From NCBI GenBank assembly GCA_020310875.1, contig CM035412.1, positions 137,092,261 through 137,156,260 on the forward strand: a DNA stretch of 64,000 bases, written 5' to 3'. Position 1 is the first letter of the stretch. Every line of letters starts with the position of its first letter. The position numbers and the translations under genes are program-made. Source of the stretch: Ceratopteris richardii. Taxonomy: Eukaryota; Streptophyta; Polypodiopsida; Polypodiales; Pteridaceae. Below, piece after piece: positions 1-12,736 of the stretch. Below the pieces are notes generated by a model that saw only the letters and a program-made list of their open reading frames with translations, had not been told where the DNA came from and searched no databases.

Positions 1-656
1 ATTTTCTTTTGATTATTCATAGACCCCTCTTTGCAGTTTCTATTTGTGATGATTACCTTTGCATTTCATTAACGCATCTAGAAGTCATCTTTGAAGCTTT
101 TCTTCTATGCTTTCTATCCATTGATTCCGTTCATAAAAGAAGAACCATCCTTTCTTTTTCCTTTGATAATGGTACTGTTCTAATAATGGATTATGAATAG
201 ATAACTATAATTGATTGAAAAAGATGATTACTTGGAATGTCACACAAAAGATAGGATTAATGTAGATTGCAGAAATCATGCTTACTAGATGTTTCTTCGT
301 GCACACACATGTTTGCACGTGTGAACAAATCCTGCCCATGTGCACATCTATTTGTGTGCACATGCATGCATGCATTTGTGCATGCCTAGATCTGTGTACA
401 TGCATGTATGCGTCTGTTTTTCTAGGGTTATATTTCTTTGTTCTGTTGATGTTGAGGATTGTGAATTTGCTTGTTACATGTAATATCCAGAGCACTTTTT
501 ACAGATTTGACTCAGACTTATCTGAGTGTTTTTCTATCACACTGTTCCCGATTAGGCTTAAGCTGTTAGGTTTTCGTAAACATAAGCGGTTTTCGTATTA
601 GCTTTTACGTTTAATGTTTGTTTTCGCATAAACGAGCTATGCTAATATTGGGTAAA

Positions 657-659
<3 letters not shown>
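1..659. other. AT-rich DNA without recognisable gene
   Basis: No open frame here resembles a known protein. Around 300-420 there is a CA/TG-rich, partly self-complementary stretch built from CATG and TGCA words that is open in both directions only because of its composition. I see no RNA gene or transposon end. Confidence 0.5.
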
Positions 660-752
<93 letters not shown>

Positions 753-899
753 TGTATGTATGTATGTATGTATGTATGTATGTATGTATGTATGTATGTA
801 TGTATGTATGTATGTATGTATGTATGTATGTATGTATGTATGTATGTATATATATATATATGTATATATATATGTATGTATGTATGTATGTATTTTAAA
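660..899. repeat. Compound (TA)n-(TATG)n microsatellite
   Basis: A pure TA run covers about 660-725, followed by a TATG tetranucleotide run to about 846, then mixed TA and TATG to about 890. The long Tyr/Val/Cys/Met frames over it are translations of the repeat and not genes. Confidence 0.95.
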
Positions 900-903
900 T
901 TTG

Positions 904-906
<3 letters not shown>

Positions 907-940
<34 letters not shown>

Positions 941-1104
941 TTTTGAGAGTACAATGAATTTGAAAACATGCACACACCCGACCTCGTAAGATAGAGGCAC
1001 CCATCATGGGGAACTCTATAAGGCATCCAGCTTTGGGTGGGACTTGAACCTTGGCCATCTGCCTAGGAGTACAAGGCACATCTGCTACACTACGCGCGCT
1101 GGAT
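907..1104 (-). mobile_element. tRNA-derived SINE with (AAT)n tail
   Basis: Read on the minus strand, the element starts near 1104. It carries a Pol III box A (TAGTGTAGCAG, complement of 1082-1092) and a near-perfect box B (GGTTCAAGTCC, complement of 1040-1050). The box starts are about 42 nt apart, as in a tRNA. A unique body of about 90 bp follows, and the element ends in an AAT-type tail at about 907-943. ATT-rich sequence on both sides hides any target-site duplication. The tRNA-like head plus simple-repeat tail is the classic SINE layout. The family is not recognised. Confidence 0.75.
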
Positions 1105-1365
1105 ATTTATTATTATTATTATTTTAACTTGTTTATATTTTTAAAATTTATATATTAATTGTATTTTTAGTCTGGTTCTTTTTGGATTGGTTTTCTTTCT
1201 TGTTTGTCTTTTTCATGTCTTATATTGATCTTATTTTTTGTGTACTCTCTTTCTTCTGCTGTTGTTTTTTCTTGTGTGTTTATGTTTGAGTTCTCTATCT
1301 TGAGTTAGTAAGTTTGGATAACTCTGAACTTATGAAGGTATATAAGCTAATACTGGGTAAACTAA
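1105..1365 (+). repeat. Dispersed repeat, copy 1
   Basis: T-rich sequence that recurs at about 12490-12736. Shared blocks include a TTATATTGATCTTATTTTTT stretch, a TTTTTTCTTGTGTGTTT stretch and a TTATGAAGGTATATA end. Both copies sit beside microsatellites. The class is unknown. Confidence 0.6.
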
Positions 1366-1647
1366 TTGATAACAATGCTAGGTGAATCGGCGGAGCTAAT
1401 ACCTATACCTTAACGGTGCTAAAGAAAACCGATGTTTATGGGGTTTCAGCCCATGGTAGGTGTCATATATTGTTGGGGATTATTAGAAAGTGGAGATCTT
1501 ATGTACATTCCAAAGTTCTTCATAGGACAGTTATATTTTTGTATGTTCTGACTATAGTAAATGGATAAACAATACAACTTACACTGGGATTTTGAAATGT
1601 TTACTCGATTATAGACTGAGTTAATAGCTTTAGGTCTTTTAAAGGAT

Positions 1648-1890
1648 AAAAATACATATGAGAGACATCGTGTGCTCGTTCTGGTGTTTTTTATATACGA
1701 CCAATCGGATTAGTTGTTCTAAATTAACATACAACTGCAATTATACAACCAAACTTAAGTGCGAAATACATATGAGAGACATCCTGTGCTGATTTTGGAG
1801 CGTCATGTATATGGCCAACTGGATCAGCTGTTCTAAATTTATATACAGCTGCAAATATACAACCAACTGTTCTAAATTTATATGTAACTG
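1648..1890. repeat. Imperfect tandem duplication, about 115 bp unit
   Basis: The block starting AAATACATATGAGAGACATC at 1648 recurs at 1765 with many substitutions. A further partial copy of its TGTTCTAAATT end lies at about 1867-1890. There is no credible coding content. Confidence 0.7.
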
Positions 1891-2541
1891 CAAGTATGTA
1901 AATTACCTGGGAACTTCGCTTTTTAACTTGGGAAAATTGAAATTTCATAGATCTTACATTCCTTAGTTTACTTTAGATACTCAGCAAGCTGCAGATGCCA
2001 TCATGTACCAACCGAGAAGTACTAGGGCACCTCCCATGTTTTTCAATCTGATGGCTAATGGCTCAGCGGGTAAGTCTAGATGAGGAATTAACCATGTTTC
2101 TGTTTATTAAGTGTGTATTCTCCTCATTATCATGCAATATCTGGAGTTGAAACCTTAATAATTGGTGGTAAGTACATTGGAAGTGTGTATCCTTATGTGG
2201 CTAATCTATAGGGCTTTGTATAGCACCATCATTTAAGTGGAGGTAAAGTTAGGACTCCATTCATACTTGAGGGGTGGAGGATATGGTAAATCACAACAAT
2301 TTTAGGATTCCAACTTTGTTCTTGAGCTGTCACAATGATGCGACAATCAATCTTTAACCTTCTAAGCACATGTGATGGATGTGTGTTGATCGTTTTCAGA
2401 TGCTCACTGAGAGTACACTTTCACATGCACATGATTTGACATGCATAGGATTTGGTTTTCATAGCAATACACGTTAGAAAGGAATTATTATGTTGGGCAA
2501 GTCATATGATATTGATATGCAAAATTTCTTGCTTGGTTACC
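1891..2541. other. Unannotated AT-rich stretch
   Basis: I see no open frame with protein-like composition, no tRNA and no transposon end here. Confidence 0.4.
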
Positions 2542-2876
2542 AGATTAGTCTCATTGTTGGAGGGCTTAATTGTGAGAGCCAAGTAGTTATTGTAATGTTG
2601 GCCTATTCCATCCTTAGGGAGGCATATCATTGCAATTTGTGCAATACATCAAGAGGCATCATTTCTTGCTTCTTGTAAATGCTTTCAAAGACATGTGATA
2701 TTGAGATTAGTCTCATTGTTAAGAGGGCTTGATTGTGAGAGCCAAGTAGTTATTGTAATGTTGAAAGGTTATCAATACCTATTCCATCCTTAGGGAGGCA
2801 TATCATTGCAATTTGCCCAAGACATCAAGAGGCATCATTTCTTGCTTCTTGTAAATGCTTTCAAAGACATGTGATA
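2542..2876. repeat. Tandem duplication, about 160-173 bp
   Basis: Copy 1 is 2542-2700 and copy 2 is 2704-2876. They share long identical blocks such as AGATTAGTCTCATTGTT and GCTTTCAAAGACATGTGATA. Copy 2 has an additional insertion of about 14 bp after GTAATGTTG. High similarity suggests a fairly recent duplication. Confidence 0.85.
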
Positions 2877-2989
2877 ACCTCTTTGGATATATATTACTGT
2901 ATAGCCAATGTGTTATCCAGTCCTCATGATTTTTTATTTTCCTTGATTATGAGCTCAACTACATGGTCTATGTATATGCCAAGGAGGGG

Positions 2990-3755
2990 GGGACACACAC
3001 ACACATGCACACAAACATACATACATACATACATACATACATACATACATACATACATACATACATACATACATGCATACTTAGACACACATACATACAC
3101 ACATAAATACACACACACACACACACACACACATGCATCATATATACATACATACATATATACACACATACATACACATGTACAAGTACACACATACAAT
3201 TGCACACACATACAATTGCACACACATACACAGATACATGCACATATGTACACATGCGGATGCACACACACACACCTACATGCATACATACTACATAAGT
3301 GCATAGATACACACACACATACACACATGCACATACTCACACATATACATGCACATGCACTTACACATGCATACACACATGCATAACATGCACACATACA
3401 TATATGCATACATACATACATACATACATGCATGTGTACGCACATACATATATACATACACACATACCTACATGTCCATACATATACACACATACATATG
3501 CGTACACTCACATAGACGTGCACATGCACTTACACATGCATAACATACACACACATAGAAACATACACATACACATACACATACACATATACACACACAT
3601 ACACATACACATATACACATACACACATACACACACATACATATACACATACACACACATATACACACATACACATACACACATACACACAGGTGCATAC
3701 ATACAAATACACATACCCATACACACATATACCTACACATACATATACACACACA
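2990..3755. repeat. Long CA/CATA/CACATA microsatellite
   Basis: About 770 bp of interleaved CA, CATA, CATG and CACATA repeats. It is open in several frames on both strands, giving His/Thr/Tyr or Cys/Met/Val polymers, because the units lack stop words. The array ends at the left LTR of the adjacent copia element, and similar sequence continues past that element's right LTR at 12401. Confidence 0.95.
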
Positions 3756-3829
3756 TGAAAGAGGTTGCAAAGAGCTATGTGGTGGTGTGTTCGGTTGCTC
3801 CAATCACCAAGGGAGTGGGTTGTTGCATA

Positions 3830-3928
<99 letters not shown>

Positions 3929-4136
3929 AAGAGAAATCTGCTTAGAAATTTGAAGAAGATGGAGAAGTTAAAGTTGAAGAAATCCTATTCAAGTCATAAA
4001 AATAATGTAAATGCCTAAAACTCTCCAATTTGGGGTCCAAGAAATATAACAAAAATAGGTTTTGAACGCTCTTAAAGAGAGCTATCATGTGGGTCAAAAT
4101 ATACAAAAGTATCTCTAGGGCTTTTATCCCCTAAAA
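3750..4136 (-). repeat. 3' LTR of the 3750-12400 copia element
   Basis: Similar to 12003-12400. Shared blocks include AGAGCTATGTGGTGGTGTG, TAGAAATTTG.AGAAGATGGAGAAG, CATAAAAATAATGTAAATG and a run around ATCATGTGG near the end. The outermost bases are eroded, so each end is uncertain by a few bases. It contains the (GA)n tract. Confidence 0.75.
3831..3924. repeat. (GA)47 microsatellite inside an LTR
   Basis: An uninterrupted GA run of about 94 bp. At the matching place the partner LTR has only GAGGAGACACAAACTAGAGAG, so the run expanded after insertion. Confidence 0.95.
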
Positions 4137-4540
4137 CCTCCCACATCAAGGACCAAGGAGGCTCCTTTAACACTAGTGTTGTGCCAAAATAGGATACTAT
4201 AGTGTCTTTTTCCTAGCAAATAAAAAAAATCACGTGTAATAATCAAATAAAATTTTTAAAAATATTTCGAGCCCCATAAAGACTTGTACTTAGATGTTGT
4301 ATGAAAAATATATTAAAAAAAAGAAACCTTCTTTGATAAGTCAAAATGTAGAAATGATTGAATATGATTTTAAAAACTTGTTTGTCTGTACTTATGCATG
4401 AGAAAGAAGTATCTCCATAGAAAAAAATTCCCTTGTAGTGGAATAATTTTTCTAATTAATTTAAAGTCATATAATAATTCAACACAAGTCTTGGGAATGA
4501 GAAAAATCATTTTTTCATAATAAGAAAAATCAACACAAGT

Positions 4541-7540
4541 CTCACGTACCACTAACCATCTCCATATTTCATTGAATAGCCATATTCCACTCTTCGAGAA
4601 TAAAATTTCATCTTAAAAATTTAGCTTTTCTCGATGATATAAGATAATAATATCAATCAAAATAATTCTATAAATATTATAAACTACTTTATAAAGAAAA
4701 CTAGCATATCGACTTTAATCATGTAACATATGGAATGTTTGCTCATGAAATTACATTTTCTTAGCATAGAAAAAGAAAAGTAATGTATAACTTGAAGGAA
4801 GGACATAGAAATTTGACCCATAAAGTTTTCAAAAAATATTTCTAGCTTTGAGAATCTCATATAGTATTTTGATAAAAAAAATTGAGTCATATTCATACCA
4901 TCACTTTGCAAAGTAATTAATAGATGATAACACTCTCATGGCACATATGAGATTAGATTTATGCTATAAAGTTGGTACAAATTGTTACAAATATCTAATT
5001 ATGGATGGAAAAATGTTTAAGTATATAAAATAAGGGATTTTATTACATTTACACAATAAAAATGGTAGATCATGATTTTGATAAAAAATCAACACTAAGT
5101 GACATCATTGTAATTTTTGTGACAATATTGAAATGAACATCATAAAGTTAGTGAATAAATCTTAATGTTTTCTACCCTTTAATGAAAACTATATTTAAAA
5201 AGAAATATTCAACTCTTGTGCTAACATGTTCCATAGTAATCTAAACATCAAATAATGTTGTTTCTAGTAATCTAAACAATTCATCAAATAATGTATCCTT
5301 TTTACGAATTAAAGTGTCCAAGTACAACACTAGTGTTCAGCTAAGTAACTCCCACCATCTATATACATAATTGAAGCTGTACCTTGGGTGGACACTTAGT
5401 GAGAGCATTTGTAGGATTCTGTGAAGTATTGACCTTGATCAAAGTGATCAGGCCATCATCTAACACATGCCTTTGAAACAGTAATTCGTGTACTTATCTC
5501 ACATACCACTAACCATCTCCATATTTCATTGAATAGCCATATTCCACTCTTCGAGAACAAAATTTCATCTTAAAAATTTAACTTTTCTCGATGATATAAG
5601 GTATATAATATCAATCAAAATAATTCTATAAACATTATAAACTACTTTATAGAAAGAAAACTAGCATATTAACTTTAATTATGTAACATATGGAATATTT
5701 GCTCATGAAATGACATTTTCTTAGCATAGAAAAAGAAAAGTATTGTATAACTTGAAGGAAGGACATACAAATTTGATTTGTAAAGTTTTTGAAAAATATC
5801 TCTAGCTTTGAGAATCTCATATAGTATTTTGATAATAAAAATTGAGTCATATTCATACCATCACTTTCCAAAGTAATTAATAGATGATAACACTCTCATG
5901 GCACATATGAGATTAGATTTATGCTATAAAGTTAGTAAAAATTCTTACAAATATCTAATTATGTATAGAAATATTTTAAGTATATAAAAAAGATATTTTA
6001 TTGCATTTACACAATAAAAATGGGTAGATCATGATTTTGATAAAAAAAATCAATACTATCTAACATCACTGTAATTTTTGTGAAAATATTGAAATCAACA
6101 TCATAAAGTTAGTGAATAAATCTTAATGTTTTCTACCCTTTAATGAATAAATATTTAAAAATAAATATTCAATTCTTGTGCTAACATGTTCCATAGTTAC
6201 ATTTACAAATGGTTGTTTCTAGTAATCTAAAAAATTAATAAACTATATTTAAAACTATATTTATAAATAAATTAATAAACTATATTTAAAAATAAATATT
6301 CAATTCTTGTGCTAACATGTTCCATAGTTACATTTACAAATGGTTGTTTCTAGTAATCTAAAAAATTAATCAAATAATGTATCTATTTCAGGAACTAAAG
6401 TGTCCAAGTATAACACTAGTGTTAAGCTAAGTAACTCCCACCATCTATATACATAATTGAAGCTATGCCTTGGGTGGACACTTAGTGAGAGCATTTGTAG
6501 GATTCTGTGAAGTATTGACCTTGATCAAAGTGATCAAGCCATCCTCTAACACATGTTGTTGAAACAATAATTCGTGTACTTATCTCACATACCACTAACC
6601 ATCTCCATATTTCATTGAATAGCCATATTCCACTCTCCGAGAATAAAATTTCATCTTAAAAATTTACCTTTTCTCGATGATATAAGGTATATAATATCAA
6701 TCAAAATAATTCTATAAACATTATAAACTACTTTATATAAAGAAAACTAGCATATTAACTTTAATCATGTAACATATGGAATATTTGCTCATGAAATGAC
6801 ATTTTTTTAGCATAGAAAACGAAAAGTATTGTATAACTTGAAGGAAGGACATATAAATTTGGCCCGTAAAGTTTTCAAAACATATTTCTAGCTTTGAGAA
6901 TCTCATATAGTATTTTGATAATAAAAATTGAGTCATATTCATACCATCACTTTGCAAAGTAATTAATAGATGATAACACTCTCATGGCACATATGAGATA
7001 GATTTATGCTGTAAAGTTAGTAAAAATTGTTACAAATATCTAATTATGGATAGAAAAATGTTTAAGCATATAAAGTAAGAGATTTTATTGCATTTAAACA
7101 ACAAAAATGGGTAGATCATGATTTTGATAAAAAATCAACACTAACTGACATCACTGTAATTTTTGTGACAATATTGAAATCAACATAAAAAAGTTAGTGA
7201 ATAAATCTTAATGTTTTCTTCCCTTTGATAAAAACTATGTTTAAAAAGAAATTATCAACTCTTGTGCTAACATGTTCTATAGTTACATTTACAAATGGTT
7301 GTTTCTAGTAACCTAAAAAATTCATCAAATTCAGGAACCAAAGTGTCCAAGTATAACACTAGTGTTAAGCTAAGTAACTCCCACCATCTATATACAGAAT
7401 TGAAGATGCGCCTTGGGTGCACACTTAGTGAGAGCATTTGTAGGATTCTGTGAAGTATTGACCTTGATCAAAGTGATCAGGACATCCTCTAACACCTCTT
7501 TGATGAAGTGGTATCTCACATCAATATGCTTTGTGTGAGC
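4541..7540 (-). repeat. Tandem triplication of the copia 3' end, about 0.96-1.09 kb units
   Basis: Three consecutive units begin at about 4541, 5498 and 6583, each with CTCACRTACCACTAACCATC. The periods are 957 and 1085 bp. The ends of units one and two repeat the C-terminal RNase H sequence whose continuous copy is at 7388-7500, so the duplicated module is RNase H tail plus 3' untranslated DNA. The middle unit is longer by 128 bp because of an internal tandem duplication (about 6160-6288 and 6289-6416). Parallel open frames of 74-75 codons at 4684, 5647 and 6733 are repeat copies and not genes. Confidence 0.85.
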
Positions 7541-8831
7541 ATGGAACATGGCATTCTTTGCCAAACATATGGTCCTCGCAGTTTTGCATCCAAGAACAAG
7601 TGCCTTATCTGGCATCTCAAACTCACTTCATAAGAGCTCTATCTAGTGGCTTCATTGGAAGCTTATGGTTGAAATATATTCAGCCTCTGTAGTACATAAT
7701 GCAACTATTCTCTTAAGTCTAGAGCACCATGAAATTGTTCTCGCTGCAAGGGTGTATATATAACCACTTGCGAACTTACAAGTGTCCACATCACCTACCA
7801 TGTTTGAGTCACAAAATCCTTTCAATTCTAGGATCCTTCCCATAGCATAAGCACTTACTTTTGGTTCTTTTCAAATATGTCAAGATAGATTTGGCTTCCT
7901 TGCAATGAGGTATGCTGGGATTAGCCATAAACCTACTAACAACTCCGATTGCCTGAGCAATGTTTGGCCGAGTGGAAACCATGACATACATAAGGGAATC
8001 ACACACTAATGTGTATGGAACACTCTTCATGTAGTTGGATCCATCATGATCTTTGGGACATCTATCCTTGAAATGATTAGCATCTTGCTACAAAGTCACT
8101 CCAAGAGGCTTAGCATTAGCCGCATTAAATTTATCCAACACCTTTTCAATGTACGTTTCTTGAGGATAAATGCGAAGTATGCTACTGGCTATCCTATTTT
8201 ATTTGCATACCAAGTATATGCTCAGCTTCCCCAAGGTCTTTCATTGATAATGTAGAGTTCAACTCCTATTTTAGAGCATTTAGAGTGCTCTTTTTCTTCT
8301 CAGCCAGCAGCATATCATCTACATATAATACAAGAATGGTTTGGTTGGCATCATCATCCTTTTTAGCATACAAACAACTGTCTACATGGCTTCTTTTGAA
8401 CCTATGTTTGAGCGTAAATGCATCAAACTTCTTATACCATTGTTTCGGGCCTTGTTTCAGCCCATATAAACTACTTTTTGGCTTGCATTCTAGATGCTAT
8501 TTTCTAGAAATGATATATTCTTTTGGCTATTTCATGTGCAACTCTTCATCTGAATTTCCATGCAAAAACGTAGTTTTTTTACCATCCATTTGGAATGCCT
8601 CCAAATCCAAGGCAGTTGTGAGAGCAAACAACATTGTAATGTGGGCCATTTAACCACTAGAGACAAAACTTCTTGGAAATCAATGCCCTCTTTTTGGGCA
8701 TATCCCTTAGCAACTAGCCTTGCCTTGTACTTGTGTTTGCCATCCATAATCTTGATTTTGTATCCCCACTTGTTGGAAATGGCCTTCCTACCTTCGTGCA
8801 ACTCAACCAAGTAAGTATGATTTGCATGCAA
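7388..8831 (-). pseudogene. Copia RT-RNase H remnant
   Basis: Minus-strand fragments in order. From 8831 comes the RT N-terminus (a KWGYKIK..KYKARLVAKGYAQ-type block, then the ..GIDFQEVLS.. block). The RT core follows in broken frames. Then come the VGSLMYVMVSTRPNIAQAIGV-type block near 8030-7900, an RNase H block with CDSNMVGDVDT and TEAEYIS at 7843-7652, and the HTKHIDVRYHFIKE block at 7540-7500. The order and blocks match the C-terminal part of a plant copia polyprotein. Several frameshifts and stops make it non-functional. Confidence 0.85.
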
Positions 8832-9049
8832 GGCTTAAAAGTGAAAGGTTGACCCTCATCTCATAACATAATGTAATGTCGTTATTTCCAGCTATATGTG
8901 GTGCATCGTGAGGGTTTATATCAAATTTATTAGATGGCTATGCATGTTGAAATTTAACCTTTTTATGGTCATCTTGGAGGCAGAATTATTTTTTGGTAGC
9001 CTTGCCTCATTGAATATATCTCGACTGCATATTACTTCTTGAGTTGAGG

Positions 9050-9700
9050 TAGTCATATCTTGCCGCCCATTTCACCATCATGTCTTTAACCCATGAAGAT
9101 GCCTTTCATTGATTTTGCATCTAACATTCTCCTCAAGAAAGGCCTTACATGCACAAAGGCATCATAACCAAAGATGCATAGGTGGTCATATGAAGCTTGT
9201 TTGCTAGACGAGACCTCTTTCTGAAAGCCATCTTTTAAGGACATATGAGGGGATTGATTGCAAACATGAATTGTAGTTTTATTAGCCTCAAAACCCATGA
9301 GGGAAATTAGTTGTGGACAACATGTATCTCACCCTCTTACACAAAGTCTTGCTATACCTTTCAACCACAACTTTAAAAAAGAGGCTCTATGGGATTGTAA
9401 GCTTCCTTTTGATACCAAGATTTTCATAAAATATATTGAATTTAGCACTTGTAAACGCACCCCCATTATCTATACGTAAGAATATCATCTTTCTGCCTAT
9501 TTGGGTGGTCGCAAATGCATGAAATTTCTTAAATACAACAAAGTCTTCATGCTTAGATTTTGGCAAATAAACCTAAAGGTTCATAAAGTAATAATCAACA
9601 AAAGAAACAAAGTAAAGAGCACCCCTCATAGATTTGGTGGGCATGCTACAAACATCAGATTGAATAGTGATCAAGATCAATCACATTAGACCATAGTAGT
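9050..9700 (-). pseudogene. Copia integrase remnant
   Basis: The 9298-9086 frame shows the integrase C-terminal block (SPHMSLKDGF.., HLCIFGYDAFVHV, then SMKGIFMG, corresponding to the usual 'K...FLGY' block). Sequence to about 9700 continues upstream in broken frames. No complete catalytic domain can be read. Confidence 0.65.
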
Positions 9701-10159
9701 GGGAATTATTTACTTGCTCACTATATTGGTGGGAATTCTTTACTTGCTTACTATATTGACATTTATTACGAAAGTCAAGTTTTTTGCATTTAGCATCAAA
9801 CTTTTCAAGTCAAGGCTTTTTGGCTCATGTGGCCAAGCCTTTTATGCCATAACTTCATGTGAGAATGAATTTTAGCCAAACCAATAAGCTTGCCCATGCA
9901 AGCAATAAAATGTGTCTTTCTTAGTGCTGCTTACAATCAACCTTGAGCCTTTCACTAGCTTCGAAGAGCCTTTTTCAAAGACACTTCTATATCCATGCAT
10001 ATCCATCCTCAATTGATAATAGTCTCTTTTTTATGCTTGGTATGTAACACACATTATGCACATGAAATGATGCACCTGAATCTGTAATCCAAGTCTATTA
10101 AAGTGCATCGTTCACAATATGCAAGGCATCATTAAGATCATGTTCAGGATCTCCATATC

Positions 10160-11280
10160 CTATGCATGACATAGAGTGGAAGCATCATGTATATAAGCAT
10201 AATCAATTGATATAATAGGACATGGAATGTTCTTCATATCAGATAACTCTTGAATGAATACACTAGAAGACACATTGGCTTTCTCCTTTCCTTTGTCTTT
10301 AGAGTTATCTTGTTCAAGTGTCTTGCTTTGTTTCTTCTTCTTCTCATCTCTTGTCTTTGTTCTTTCTAAGTTTGCTTTGTGATACATGCAAATTAGCTTA
10401 TGATCTTTTCTATGACATCGGTAGCAAGTCACACCACCTTTGCCTTTGCTTTTACTTTTGTTTTTTTGTGCATTTCCATCTTTAACTCCTCAATGAACAC
10501 ACTAAAAGCCACATTGGCTTTCTCCTTTCCATTGTCCTTAGAGTTATCTTGTGTGTCTATCTTGCTTTCTTTCTTCTTCTTGTCATCTCTTGTCTACATT
10601 CTTTCTAAGGTTGCTTTGTAATATGTGCAATCTAACTTATGACCTTTTCTATACATTGGAAGCAAGTCACACCACCTTTGCCTTTGTTTTTTCTTTTGTT
10701 TCTTTGTACATTTCCATCTTTCTTCTATGTTCTACCTCTTGCCATATTTGTTGAACCACTTCCCTCTCCACTTTCTTTCTTTCTAATCTCTTAATTGAGA
10801 ATAGAATCCCTCACACAATCAAAGGTCAAGTTGGGGCTATTCGAAAATGAAACAACTAATGTTTCTCATGAGTCAAGCAATGTCATAAGCAAGAAAATAG
10901 CTTTTAGCTTGTCCTCAAAAGCTGGTAGACTAAATCCTGTAGTTGGGAGATAATATCTATAAATAATGATAAATGCTCTGCTGCACTTTTAGTGATCTAG
11001 TTGCATGGCCTTGAGGTTTCCCATACTCATAAGCAATATTCAAGCCCTTAATATCCATAAGGGTTTCATCAAAGACATCCATTTTAATGTATGTAATGAC
11101 ATCCTTATTCAAAGCGGTACATGCATCATTTGCCATGCTCTCTAATTTTACCTGCATAAGGGCATCTTAACAATCCTTGAGAAAAAGAATACCTTGCATA
11201 CCCGCTTTCCACAAATCAAAGCTTTTATCCCCAAACCTCTTGATCTAAAAAAGATTTTTCATTTTTGAGGAGAAAGCCAT
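10160..11280 (-). pseudogene. Copia gag remnant with zinc knuckle
   Basis: The minus-strand frame near 11280 starts FSSKMKNLF.IKRFGDKSFDLWK, a typical copia gag opening. 11157-10957 gives a UBN2-like helical segment. At 10432 CYRCHRKDHKLICMYH is a degenerate CCHC knuckle with its final Cys displaced. A knuckle-like Lys/Glu-rich block is duplicated at about 10400-10700. Stops and shifts are frequent. Confidence 0.65.
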
Positions 11281-12002
11281 CCTTGCACTTTGAGGATGTC
11301 AAATGAAGAAGGTGAAAATTTTTCAAATTTATTTTTGAGATTAATATTTTTTGAAATTTTTAGAAGAATAATACCATAATCCAAACATTCTTCTATAAAT
11401 AGTTGCATAATGACTTAAGAAGCTTGTATGTGAAGTTTAAGCAAAAAGGGCCCAAAAATATAAGACATCAAATTTTGAAATTCTTCTCAATATATTTCAA
11501 AAATTAATTTGGGTGTAAAACACAGCAATTTCTTATTGTTTTACCTTATTAACCATAGATATGACAAGTAGAAAGCCAATAGGAGCTATTTTGAGCAAAA
11601 AAACCCAACTTGAAATTTGTAGAGCCAAAGGCCTACATAATTGAAATTTTAGAAAATGTGCTTTCCCACAAATTCAATGCATAAAATCCCACTGGAAATG
11701 AGAGAATCTATGCAACAAAGGAGTTGTAAATGAAAATGCAGCAGTGTGAATGCTAAAAGTGACAAGTGGGAATAAAAATAAGCAAAATGGAAGACAATGA
11801 AACTCTTCAAAAGCTCAAAATTTGCTTCAAATTTATTGTGGGATGAAGTAATTCTCCAAGAGCAACATTTTTATTGTGAAAAATGAAGTTTTTTCATGAT
11901 AAAATTCTCTCACATGCAACAAAATCCATTCAGCTTAGCATTTGTTGAAGTAGAAAAGCATTTGGAGCAACTTTGTTTCGATTGAACAACTCAAATATCT
12001 AA

Positions 12003-12400
12003 TGCTAGTTGAAGGAGGCCACGAAGAGCTATGTGGTGGTGTGCTCGATTGCTCGAAACACCAAGCAAGTGGGCTGCTTTGTGAGGAGACACAAACTAGA
12101 GAGAGAAACTTGCATAGAAATTTGGAGAAGAAGATGGAGAAGCCAAAGTTGAAGAAGTCCCATTCAAATTATAAGAATCTGGGACCAAGTTTTACTGATA
12201 AGTGACTTTTAAGTCACTCGGGCATATTCGCACATGGTCAATGCTAAAAACTCATAAAAATAATGTAAATGTATTTAACTCCCCAATTCGTGATCCAAAA
12301 AATATAACTAAATTATATCTGAAAAGCTTTGGGAGAGACCTATCATGTGGAAGAGTGAAAATATAAAAAACAAGAGTCATTGGGGCCTTTACCCCCAACA
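12003..12400 (-). repeat. 5' LTR and decayed primer site of the 3750-12400 copia element
   Basis: Direct repeat partner of 3750-4136. On the minus strand it begins TGTTGGGGGTAAAGG and ends ACTAGCA. It is followed at about 12002-11989 by TTAGATATTTGAG, which resembles the initiator-Met primer site TTGGTATCAGAG with an extra base and substitutions. Confidence 0.7.
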
Positions 12401-12480
12401 ACATACACATACACATCATACACATACACATATATACACACACATACACAAAGACATACACATACACATACACATACTCA
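12401..12480. repeat. CACATA microsatellite
   Basis: About 75 bp of CACATA-type repeat directly abutting the right copia LTR. Probably the other side of the array into which the element inserted. Confidence 0.85.
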
Positions 12481-12489
12481 CATTTTTTA

Positions 12490-12736
12490 CTAATATTTTC
12501 CCTTTTAATTAATTTATTTGTTTTCTTAAAATAAAAATATATTTATTATTCTTTATTCTTTTTCATTTTGTATTGGCTTTCCTTTTTATTTGTATTTTCG
12601 TGACTTATATTGATCTTATTTTTTGTGTAGTCTCAAGCTTTGTTTGTTGATTTTTTCTTGTGTGTTTGTGCTTGTGCTCTTAATTTTGAATTTGCAAGTC
12701 TGAATAACTTTGATTTTATGAAGGTATATATAATGT
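12490..12736 (+). repeat. Dispersed repeat, copy 2
   Basis: Diverged copy of 1105-1365, again next to a microsatellite. It ends TTTTATGAAGGTATATA just before the hexamer array. Confidence 0.6.

Larger units (their letters stand above)
3750..12400 (-). mobile_element. Degenerate Ty1/copia element, minus strand
   Basis: Two diverged direct terminal repeats (about 3750-4136 and 12003-12400) flank minus-strand remnants in copia order: gag (11280 to about 10160), integrase (about 9700-9050), RT (8831 to about 7810), RNase H (to 7388). The leader next to the right LTR holds a decayed initiator-Met-like primer site, and a purine-rich GTGGGAGG lies beside the left LTR. It appears to have inserted into a CA/CATA array. 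The element is inflated by a triplicated 3' region and by an expanded GA run in the left LTR. All frames carry stops or shifts. Confidence 0.8.

Noticed and set aside
618..989. Long Tyr/Val/Cys/Met open frames
   Set aside because: They are translations of TA and TATG microsatellites and have no protein-like composition outside the repeat.
2871..4018. Several overlapping His/Thr and Cys/Val frames on both strands, up to 239 codons
   Set aside because: Produced by CA/CATA and GA repeats, which lack stop words; the opposite strand is equally open.
4684..6957. Three similar 74-75-codon minus-strand frames that look like a conserved small protein
   Set aside because: They are copies of one non-coding repeat unit. 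Similarity follows the tandem duplication and is not confined to codon positions.
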